A DNA stretch of 64,000 bases from Aphrocallistes beatrix (taxonomy: Eukaryota > Porifera > Hexactinellida > Sceptrulophora > Aphrocallistidae): the NCBI GenBank assembly GCA_963281255.1, contig OY725499.1:3739148-3803147 (forward strand), read 5' to 3'. The position numbers and the translations under genes were made by a program. A model generated the notes under the pieces. The model did no database searches. It had not been told where the DNA came from and saw only the letters and a list, made by a program, of their open reading frames with translations. Positions 54,785 to 64,000 of the stretch are shown here, in pieces; position 1 is the first letter of the stretch, and every line of letters starts with the position of its first letter.

Positions 54785-55307
54785 CAGCGCCGGCGCACCG
54801 GTCCGGTTTTCACCGGACCACTTTTAAGAAAAAGCTAAAGTGGTCCGGATAGGTCCGGTTGTTGCGCTTTTAATACGATACGCTAGATCATACACTTCAT
54901 TCAATAAGATTGAATAATGTCTACATCTAGTAAGAAAGAGTGTTGATTGTACTAAGGTAGCAATGTGATGACAACTGTTTGCTATTAGTATAGAACCAAT
55001 TTTTCCACATACTTACTGTTGCGCTTTGATGACTGACCACCGAAAAATAACCACATTCGATAGTATACGCCTGAATCCCAGATCAATAGCTTCTTTGAAC
55101 CATGTCAGATCATCATTTAATGCTAAATTCGTGCTCAGCACTAAATTTCCAGCAATTTGATATATATTGACCATATTTGGAGAATATTTTGGATGTCCGT
55201 GCATAGCAACGGCCTGGAATTTTTTCACATTCCTGGCCGTTGCTAGGAACTGAACTTTCGTAGTTAAGTTCAACCGGACCACTTCAAATGAGGTGGCGCT
55301 GGCCCTG
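54785..55307. mobile_element. DNA transposon with CAGCGCCGGCGC termini, 523 bp
   Basis: CAGCGCCGGCGCACC at the left and GGTGGCGCTGGCCCTG at the right are flanked by ACTAATG on both sides (54778-54784 and 55308-55314). Subterminal ACCGGACCACTT is inverted. Same family as 19776-19931. An 89-codon minus-strand ORF inside was not recognised. Confidence 0.85.
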
Positions 55308-55763
55308 ACTAATGAGATAGCATATAAGGTTTGTAAATATTTGAATGCATTTGATATTAACCCTGATAGCCCATAACCTCGGAATTAGTAGCGAATACTA
55401 TACTGAATCTTTAAAGCAAATCCTGTTCATAATTAACAGACATTTATTGATAATGTAGACAAATTCAACCTACTATATCTATAAATTTAATATAAAAAGT
55501 ATGAACCAAATCAATTGATCAAAATTAATACGGTGGGAAGTATTTCCTACAAAATGTTTACTAGTAGAAAGGTAATTTTAGTTCTACTTGTAAATTACCG
55601 TACATTTATCCTATATAAAAAATTTCCAGACCTACAACAATTAAATAACATTGATACAGTTAATGAAGGAAAATTACTAAGCAACATCTACATAATAGGA
55701 TGACGGGTTAGAAATCTAATATGTATATAAAGATAAGGTAGGTTTTAATAAAATAAAAAAAAG

Positions 55764-56399
55764 ATGTTTAACAAAGTTCAAATTGATTGCACGATTTCGA
55801 GCAGAAGTTCTGCAACAGACGACCAATCAATCCGTATAATAGTTGAACCCACCGACATCGTGACACAGGTTGGCTCCTACATAAACATATCAGTAGTCGT
55901 TAGTTCTCTAGCTCCAACATTCCAATGGTACAACCAATACGGCATTCCAATCCTCAACGAGTGCCAATCAAATTTGCGTTTGGGGCCAGTGAGTAGGGAA
56001 GATTTCGGGTTTTACCGGCTCCAGATCAAAGATAGCATTACGAACGAGTCTGTTCTAACCGATTGGATTGAACTGAAAAACTCATTTCCTGAGTTAACAC
56101 GCGATAATGCATGTCATAGATGTGTCAACTTCGACTATGTACAACAGCCCACTGTTCTAAAGTCTCCTGAAGGAGGAGTATTTGTACAAGGATCCCAAAT
56201 AAACCTGACAGCCCATTTTAAGAATGCTCTGTTCTATCAGTGGTTCAAGGATGGCTTCAAGTTGGAAGGTTGCATCGGCAATACGCTCATGATCAACAAT
56301 GCAAACCTAGAAAACACAGGAAACTACGTCATCGTAGCTACAAACAGACACGGAATAGAGAGCAGACTGAAAACTATTATTATTATTATTATGAAATAA
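55764..56399 (+). CDS. Two-Ig-domain protein, tandem copy 1 (divergent)
   Basis: 211 residues, single exon, no signal peptide or membrane segment. Two Ig-like domains lie at about 25-108 and 125-208. The core Trp is present (FQWYNQ, YQWFKDG), but the usual B- and F-strand cysteines are replaced by hydrophobic residues (FYRLQI, YVIVAT). A different Cys is conserved after each W strand (NECQSN, EGCIGN). Cysteine-free Ig domains of this kind fit the cytosol and recall the Ig pair of MALT1-type proteins; that link is tentative. Copies 2 and 3 follow in the same direction. AATAAA at 56475; TATA-like TATATAAAG about 40 bases before the ATG. Confidence 0.7.
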   Translation: MFNKVQIDCTISSRSSATDDQSIRIIVEPTDIVTQVGSYINISVVVSSLAPTFQWYNQYGIPILNECQSNLRLGPVSREDFGFYRLQIKDSITNESVLTDWIELKNSFPELTRDNACHRCVNFDYVQQPTVLKSPEGGVFVQGSQINLTAHFKNALFYQWFKDGFKLEGCIGNTLMINNANLENTGNYVIVATNRHGIESRLKTIIIIIMK

Positions 56400-59300
56400 T
56401 TTAAAATGGTTAGGATTCAAATGTCTTAATCTGATTTATCTGATAATATAAATATTATGAATGTGCTTGTATTTAATAAAAACCTTTACTCAGTAATTGT
56501 TTAGAATCCATCGTAATCAATAAAACAAAGATTCTAGTATAGTGAAGCATTTGGAAATTAAGAATTCTTCATTATAATTATCAGTGTTTGAGTTAAACTT
56601 TCGAATAAATTGTCGGTTCAGAGTAATAGTTCAGCTTTAGGAAAAAACAAAGAAAATTTTGTATTAATGGACATGTGAATGTGCCAGATGAAGATATTGA
56701 TTTCTCAGTTTTCAAAGTAATTCACTTGAAATACGTTCTAAAAGGTGTGAAAATAAACGATTTGCAGTACATATAAAAACAGAAATAACGAGTCATCTCC
56801 TCCAAAAGAGACATACTAACAAATTTAATAAAATTGGACTGTTAGATTTTGAAAGATTGTGTGGAAGGACGGATATAGCATAAAAAATGTTCGAGAATGA
56901 CACAAAAATTTTAAATACGTAGTTATTAATAGAATCGGAAATATCCGTGTTACAAAATACATGCTTAAACGGATGAACTAGTTCTGTGGGAGTGCCCACT
57001 ACTAGAAGTACAGAATCCTCTAGACATCATAACATATATCATTTCCCATTAGAAAGTGAATTTAATTTTAGTTTCAATTGGGCTATTTTCGGATTTTAAT
57101 AGAAAAATCAGTAGAATATGAGTAATCAGTTTATTACCTATGGCTTGGGAGTTTTCTATTTATAGTTTAGACTAAAATTTTTTATGGATTCCCAAACGGA
57201 AACGACGCAGCAACATTCCTAGCCAAGCGAAGGTATTAATTTTAAGTGAGAGATCTTTTACTTCCAAAATTTATATTTAGAAATAATAAACATTGATTGA
57301 AAATTGAAAATGGCGAGGTGGTCAGATTTTTGGTCTCAAGGAAATACATAACTTTAGATGGAAATATTAGACAATCAAATTTATCAAAATTACTCCCATA
57401 CCAAGATATGATGTCATAGATATTCTATCCGAAATATTACCTATTTTGCGTAAGCAAACATGGCTGATAGATATTTATAGCTACACCCTATTAATAGAGT
57501 CAGGATTCCTATGGAAATACTCAATGGACACATATTCAGTATGCAGTATCCAATCATAAAAACAAAAATGTATCTGACAATTGGAGGTACTTTCAAGAAT
57601 GTGAGCTAATAGCGATAACAGTATTACGCAAGTAAGAGGCTGAGATATGAGGTAGGGAGAGAATGTAGTAATATTCACGCAATCAAAATGTAGACACAAA
57701 AAGGTCATCTCTACAAATACGTAGTTAATGGTAGTCATGAATATTGGATACATCGATAGGTGTATCTGAGTAGGGAATTTTTGTCCCAATTTTCACTGTA
57801 TCCAATATCTCCTGTACTATTAACTAATTGTAATTTTAGTGCTACTCGTATGAGGGAGATGCAGTAATGACATGTACAGTGTATGGTATTCGCAATGTCT
57901 GTCCATCCAGAAGTTCTTTGATATCTTTTTTTACAACCTTATCAACCTTAAAAACCTTATCAATCACTTGTAAAAAAGAAAATATTTCAGATATGAGAAT
58001 TTTCAATGAATACAACCACACGAGTTACGAGTGATTGAGAAATGAGTGATGAAATTGTAAACAACGAACTCATTTGCAAAAATGATTTCCACATCCCTAC
58101 GACTAGGTGGTTAGAGAATCATTTTAACCTAAGAGAATGTCCAATAGAATCTAAACTAGATAACAAACCTTGATTTTAGATAAAAACACGAATGACGAAC
58201 GAATGAGACGCTACTACTCAACATAGTAATTCTATATTCAAATCAAAGGTTGAAGTGCATCACTGAAATATATTTCACTCCTAATTTGATATTTAAAGTA
58301 AAATTTGACGCGTCATCATCAAGATTAGATCTCACGGATGAGAAGAGATATTCAATTCAATGCTACATAAATAATACATATGATGACTCTAAATTAATCA
58401 GTTTTTACATATTTGACATTAATTATGATAGAAATGGATCTGATCATGCTATATCTAGTATTATGCTCAACATTATGCTCAAAAGCAGGGGTTTATCTAG
58501 GTGCTCGGGCGGCACTTATAGGTGCCAGGCTGGTATCGTCCGAAGAGCCAAGGTGATTGCTGTGTGATTCGATTTGGTGCCGGGTTGCCATAACCCATGG
58601 GATTACAAGATTAACCCCTGTTTGGGTGCCAAATATTTTTTATCAACTTAAAAAGGTTCCAGGCTGGAAAATCCTAGATAAACGCAAGGTTAAGCATACA
58701 TTTTACACGACGGAATTGAGTTAGCATCATATTTTTGATTAACAAATATTTCTAGAAATCGAGTAATTCTAATTTTATCTCAAAATCAAAGTTAGAACAT
58801 TTTCAACTTTCAAAAATATAAAATTGAAAATAATGCCATGAAAGATTTGATTTAAAGAAACAATTAATGTGATAATACTAATTACATGTAGAAACCATTA
58901 CTAGGACTTTTAAGGAAGTAAGGAGCGAACTAAATTAGTTATTTTGAACTTTCAGCTCATTGTTTACAGAAAAAGTAGAGCCAAAAGTATTCATGCCATC
59001 AGATGTTAATTTCAAAAAATACAAAAAATACCATAAATTAAAGATTGTAGTATTGCACCATTTTATTCTACCATTGTGCCAAAGTGATGAGTCAGTGAAA
59101 ATCTCCGTGTAGTCAAATCTAAGAAAAAAAGAGATGGAGACATACTTTTAAAGGTTATATCCAGTAATTAAGGTTGAAATCTAAATCTAAAATCGCTGAA
59201 TAACGAAACAGATTTAGTAATTTAGAATCTAGAATAACAAGCTAGTTAGGATACAATACTTAATAGCTATCAAAGATGAATTAGGAAATTTTTAAAATCC

Positions 59301-60581
59301 TCAACTGTTCTCGTCTCGTCACTAATATTGCCCGGATTTTATAAAATCTTAGAACTCTCAAAATCTAATTAGTATTAGGTATTTTGCTGTATAAAATTAT
59401 AAAATTAGTTAATTAATCTCCCTTAAACGCCGTTCTATTTATAGTATCAAGGCCGTATTTATGGTTTCCCGGCCCAAAATGGCTTACTGGAAGGGAGTTA
59501 ACCATTTTCCATTAATTATTTAAGGTTCGAGAATTAGTATATTATGCTTAAAAACTAACACATCCAATTGAAAAGTACGGGGGAATAAAAATTGAATCAA
59601 ATGAAATATTGTCACAATTATCTCATCTGTCTGGTTCACCAGATGTCCCTCCATCTCATCTTAGAGTTATTTAAAAGTTTAAAGTTGAGTGAGACAACTT
59701 TGTAAGAATGTTACTAAAACCCACGTGCTCAATTCCCGGAGTATCATATAGCCTGACAAAAATAATGTAGTCAATTGGGTGCAGAATTAAAAATAGACAA
59801 GTACGTATTAGTTAATTATATTTCTGAAAACGATACCTGTACTTATTTATAATATTAATACTAAAATCAAGACTTTCTTTTCACCATTAGGAAAAGCTAG
59901 ATAACATTGTCCTAGTTTCTTGTTTAAATTCACTCAATTATTGCTATTTTGAGTTGTATTTTGATATTCAATCAAATAAAATACTTTACCATAAAAACAA
60001 ACAAAAATGATTGAAATTTGATTCATTTAAGATTCCTATTTTAAGAGAGAATCAATTCAGTATTGCATTCCTGGGGCAATATTCAAGCAGTAGCTAAAAG
60101 ATTAGTAGGCCCTACTGTCCTAAGTCTTGTGTGTAAACAGTCCGATTCCAGCTGTATACTCAGTAGGCTATGCTTGAATGTATGTATACACAGAGAATAT
60201 GTTAATAATTTATACACTTGTATTATTGTTAACTATGTCCATTGTGAATCAACATTCACAAACTTCAAAGCGGCGGTCCTAACCAATTCTAACAAAGTGG
60301 GAACGCCCAACTCCTATACCGAAATCTAAGTTGACGAATTCACGAATTAATGAATAATTCGAATAATTCATAATCCATCAAGCCTGGAAGAATTATTCAA
60401 AATTGAAAGTTTTTACAAGGAAATATCATGAATTATATGAATGAATTTTTCGAATAATTCATAATTCTTTGCCATTTTTTAATTAATTAGTCAACTTAGA
60501 CCAAAATGTGAACTAGTACTTATCCGATTACAAAATAAAATTTCAGGTAAAGTCCAGACAATTATAGTACTACCTAGATTA
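56400..60581. other. Non-coding interval with repeats
   Basis: Repeat family B copies at 57140-57245 (TTTTCTATTTATAGTTTAG, TTTATGGATTCCCA) and 59440-59500 (TTCTATTTATAGTATC, TTTATGGTTTCCCGG, AAAATGGCTTA). A probable hAT-like element lies at 58486-58690 (ends CAGGGGTTTATCTAGG and CCTAGATAAACGC; no target duplication found). ORFs here are not convincing. Confidence 0.5.
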
Positions 60582-60651
60582 TATATAAATGTACGCTCAG
60601 TAAGTAAATTATAATCACACAGAATATTAAAAAGCTTTAGAAAGGAACAAT

Positions 60652-61287
60652 ATGTACACTGACGCCATTCTTTTTCAAAACGATTTCGACCTGACGAGTT
60701 CAAATGTAAAAAATAATGCGGAAATTAAAATATTAAAAGAACCAGCAGATGAAATTGGAAAAATGAACTCATATGTAAATTTTTCCGCATTAGTTGAAGC
60801 AAATAATCCCACTTTCCAATGGTTCAATCAAAAAGGAGAACAAATAAGAGGAAAATGTCGAAGTAATCTGCCAATTGGACCAGTAAAGGAAGAAGATTTC
60901 GGATTTTATCGGTTAGAAATTACGGATGGAGTTACAAAAGAAGCAAAACTGTCAAGATGGGTAGAACTGAAGAAGTCAGTGCCAAAAACCATCCAACACC
61001 AGTACTACAGACAAGAAACACCGAAACCCAAACTTGTATGGCAAGCAGAAGGAAGGTCCTATGTGCTAGGAAGTACTATCATTATCGGTGCTCAGTTCGA
61101 GAATGCAACAACTTATCAATGGTTTAAAGACGGAATGAGGTTAGACGGATGTACAGGAAGTGAACTTCAAATCACTAACGCGACATGGGAAAATCATGGA
61201 ACCTTCAGATTAGTCGCTGCGAATACTAACGGAGATCAAGTTGAAGCAATAATACCTGTTCATATTACTGACTACTCTATGTATTGA
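60652..61287 (+). CDS. Two-Ig-domain protein, tandem copy 2
   Basis: 211 residues with the same layout as copy 1: Ig domain 1 about 24-107 (FQWFNQKGEQ, GKCRSN, FGFYRLEI), a linker (SVPKTIQHQ), and Ig domain 2 about 125-206 (YQWFKDGMRLDGCTG, GTFRLVAAN). Both domains lack the canonical Cys pair. No signal peptide; N-terminus polar. About 90 percent identical to copy 3 by eye, much less to copy 1. TATA-like TATATAAAT about 70 bases upstream; AATAAA at 61354. Function unknown; an intracellular adaptor or immune-signalling role is possible but not shown. Confidence 0.75.
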   Translation: MYTDAILFQNDFDLTSSNVKNNAEIKILKEPADEIGKMNSYVNFSALVEANNPTFQWFNQKGEQIRGKCRSNLPIGPVKEEDFGFYRLEITDGVTKEAKLSRWVELKKSVPKTIQHQYYRQETPKPKLVWQAEGRSYVLGSTIIIGAQFENATTYQWFKDGMRLDGCTGSELQITNATWENHGTFRLVAANTNGDQVEAIIPVHITDYSMY

Positions 61288-61484
61288 CTAGAGAGATTCC
61301 ATCGAAATATTGTTTTTAACTTTATTTTAATTGTGTGTCTTTATCTGTATTCAAATAAATTGGAATCAATAATACATTGCCATGATTTATTGTGTAGAAA
61401 ATGGGGTACTTTAAGTTCACGCGAGAATCATATAGAATCAAATAGTAAGTTTCTTAGTAAGTTTATAATTCAATAGAGACAAGC

Positions 61485-61550
61485 GCGCTTCGCTTGCTCG
61501 TCCATCCTAGCATTTTAATATACAAGATATTGTTCAGAGAACTAAAATAC
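61485..61550. mobile_element. Short Helitron-like fragment
   Basis: Read in reverse: ATCTTGTATATTAAAATGCT and AGGATGGACGAGCAAGCGAA followed by a GC-rich hairpin-capable stretch (AAGCGAAGCGCGCTT). The start resembles 15417. Tentative. Confidence 0.35.
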
Positions 61551-63090
61551 GGTACTAGAGTTGGATTGTACAATGTATCCAATTGGTATAGCTAATGGAC
61601 TATTATTTAGTCTTTAACAAGATTCAGTTAGCTAAACCACTGCATTATCTACCATAATTTCATACTTAGTAGAATGGAGAGTGGATATTTATAAAGCAAC
61701 ACGGGTTTTTTATACCTTTATAAAGAACTCCAGGCTGAGAGGAAGTAAATAGTAGACAGCATTTTTTGCCAGTTTACTTCAAATATATAAATTAACTAAA
61801 TGATATGCATAAATGACATGTCTTCTGTGTAAGTGTCAGTTGTTTTAATGACGTTGGAAACAAAAATCAGATAAAGGAATTCGAGATTCAACTAGAGATA
61901 CGGTTATTTCAAAAATATTTTAACATTAACATTTAAAGAAGTGTGGAACTCACAAGTCGACAAGTCGAATATTCAATTCATTTGAAAACAACAAACATGA
62001 GAGCACAACCTTGGGGAAAATAATTTAATCAGATTTCCGCAGATTTTTCAATTTATTTACAGAATATTAAAAATTTACAAAATAATAAATTCAAAAGGTT
62101 AAAATCCCAATATATTTAACAGAGTTAGATGGATATTTGGATCTCCTCGGTCCTATGCTAACAAGGGGGAAGTGGTCTTGACTCAAGCTACTCTATTGGA
62201 TCTTAATTAACACAAGAACTACTAAAATACAGTTATTATCAGAAATATACCATTTAAAGCCTTTTAAAGCAAGATGTTCATTGAAGCTCAAATGAAAATG
62301 ATTTGGCATTTCGAGAACTTACAAGTAGAAAATAAATACTTCTAACTGGGCAGACTAAACTCTTTATTAGATTAGGATTTAACTTCGTGAATCATTATGG
62401 TAGAACATTGCCGATTAAAGTGCTGACTATAGCAGAGTATTAATACGAACAAGTATACTCTACAAACCAAGGATAATGCAAAAGAAATGAAAATTAAAAA
62501 TAAGAAAGTAATTCCTACTCATCTAACAAAGTCCGTAAGCTTAAAATACGCAACATATTATTAACTCAATCGACTTTAGTTATACTTATCCATGGTTATA
62601 AAGGACCTGAATATGCACAGGCATTATAAGGTAGGCTCAATAAATACTACTATAGTCATTTGTCATACAATAGTGGAACCTCTCTAATTGAGGGTCTCGG
62701 GTGTGTCGATTGCAAAATGGTTACAAAATAGTCACAAACAAAATAAAATTGATAAATATTTTCAATATCTCATATAATATACAAGATATGATTCCATCGC
62801 TCTTTATAATGTCTTATTTTCATGTATTCATTCAAAGACCCCTTTTAGACAGGATTTCTTAGCATAACTTGTTACTTGCTTCCCCAATTTCCCGAATAAT
62901 CCAATTTTTCTGTTTACAGAGGTTAATTTTAATGTAAATACGTAGTTAGTTCCATTTAATTACTCCATCATATGGTTCTACTGTATATGTGGTATTACTT
63001 GTATATAATGAATCTATATCATTATTTTTAGTAGAAAAAAATTTTTGTATTTTACTGTAGACTACCTAACTTATGCTGCATTTTCTCTTC
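61551..63090. other. Non-coding interval
   Basis: Spacer between Ig copies 2 and 3. No gene recognised; A/T-rich. Confidence 0.4.
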
Positions 63091-63155
63091 AAACTATAAA
63101 TATCACTACTATAATAAAAGTAAATTAAAATCCAAAAATTCTTTAAGATATAAGA

Positions 63156-63797
63156 ATGAGTTATATGTTCATTGATGCACAGCTCCAAAATGATTTCGAC
63201 ATTCCGAGCATTTCAAATAAAATTATTAGTGCAGATATTAAAATATTAAAAGAACCAGCAGACGCAATTGGAAAAATAAACTCATATGTAAACTTCTCCG
63301 CATTAGTTGAAGTAAATAATCCCACTTTCCAATGGTTCAATCAAAAAGGGGAACAGATGAGAGGAAAATGTCGAAGTAATTTGCCAATTGGGCCAGTAAA
63401 GGAAGAAGATTTCGGATTTTATCGGTTAGAAATTACGGATGGAGTAACAAAAGAAGCAAAACTATCAAGATGGGTAGAACTGAAGAAGTCAGTGCCAAAA
63501 ACCATCCAACACCAACACTACAGACAAGAAATACTGAAACCCAAACTTGTAGGGCAAACAGAAGGAAGGTCCTATGTGCTAGGAAGTACTATCATTATCG
63601 GTGCTCAGTTCGAGAATGCAACAACTTATCAATGGTTTAAGGACGGAACGAGGTTAGACGGCTGTACAGGAACTCAACTTCAAATCAGTAACGCGACATG
63701 GGAAAATCGTGGAAACTACACATTAGTAGCTGCAAATACTAACGGAGATCAAGTTGAAGCAATAATACCTGTTCATATTACTGACTATATGTATTAA
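63156..63797 (+). CDS. Two-Ig-domain protein, tandem copy 3
   Basis: 213 residues, nearly the same as copy 2 from ADIKILKEPAD onward; differences cluster in the N-terminal ~20 residues, the linker (RQEILKPKLVGQ) and the last strand (GNYTLVAAN). Both Ig-like domains again lack the canonical cysteines. The 3' flank also resembles that of copy 2 (GAATCATATAGAAT, AAATAGTAAGTTTC), and the window ends inside that duplicated flank, so more copies may follow. TATA-like TATAAATA about 60 bases upstream. Confidence 0.75.
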   Translation: MSYMFIDAQLQNDFDIPSISNKIISADIKILKEPADAIGKINSYVNFSALVEVNNPTFQWFNQKGEQMRGKCRSNLPIGPVKEEDFGFYRLEITDGVTKEAKLSRWVELKKSVPKTIQHQHYRQEILKPKLVGQTEGRSYVLGSTIIIGAQFENATTYQWFKDGTRLDGCTGTQLQISNATWENRGNYTLVAANTNGDQVEAIIPVHITDYMY

Positions 63798-64000
63798 CTG
63801 TAAGGGATTGTATCGAAATAATAATTTAAATTTAATTTTAAACTTCTATTCTTATTAGTATTAAAATACAGAACCATACATTGCCTAGAGCTAATTTAAT
63901 ATTTGGAATTAATCGAGAGATAAATTATATAATGATTTATTTGTAGAAAATTGGGTTCTTTAAGCTCACAAGAATCATATAGAATGAAATAGTAAGTTTC

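Noticed and set aside
55013-55282. 89-codon minus-strand ORF as a ZFYVE26 exon or gene
   Set aside because: It is inside a transposon bounded by inverted ends and ACTAATG direct repeats.
58250-58567. 105-codon ORF
   Set aside because: Its 3' part is the hAT-like element starting at 58486 and the rest is A/T-rich without features.

Overview
The window is A+T-rich nuclear DNA from an animal. The evidence is a spliced ZFYVE26/spastizin gene with canonical GT-AG introns, a full-length NXF1/TAP mRNA-export factor, TATA-type promoters, and many eukaryotic DNA transposons (mariner, Tc1, Harbinger, pogo/Tigger-like, hAT-like, foldback). There are no bacterial operons or Shine-Dalgarno sites. Intronless membrane-protein genes and cytosolic-looking Ig-domain proteins resembling the MALT1 type would fit an early-branching invertebrate such as a sponge, but the species cannot be fixed from the sequence alone.

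Layout. 0.4-8.8 kb: a cluster of small two-transmembrane proteins of a family I do not recognise (four ORFs on both strands plus three decayed copies), mixed with small transposons. 10.8-13.2 kb: two convergent, distantly related single-exon genes for membrane proteins with a four-cysteine ectodomain. 13.3-19.5 kb (minus strand): six exons of ZFYVE26, covering the FYVE finger and C-terminal helical part, with satellite and tRNA-like arrays in an intron. 20.9-24.9 kb: transposons nested five levels deep. 25.7-41.9 kb: intronless NXF1, an aldo/keto reductase with an inverted truncated copy, two paralogous single-pass proteins with tyrosine-motif tails, a two-domain glycosyltransferase, a PPxY-tailed membrane protein, and a 775-residue disordered nuclear-type protein. 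42-48 kb: repeats only. 48.3-54.7 kb (minus strand): four more ZFYVE26 exons lying just upstream of the FYVE exon in protein order. 55.7-63.8 kb: three tandem genes for two-Ig-domain proteins without canonical disulfide cysteines. The window ends inside the duplicated 3' flank of the third.

The main structural point is that all ten ZFYVE26 exons share strand, order and splice phase. If they form one gene, then one intron of about 28.8 kb holds seven intact ORFs and a whole transposon nest. The flanking clusters (0.4-13.2 kb and 55.7-63.8 kb) would lie in further introns or just outside the gene. The nested genes are almost all single-exon and mostly encode small membrane proteins. Two duplicate pairs are mosaics in which one module is identical at base level and the rest has diverged. 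That pattern is the best candidate here for something undescribed: intron-nested, fast-changing membrane-protein families. Their function is not known from the sequence.
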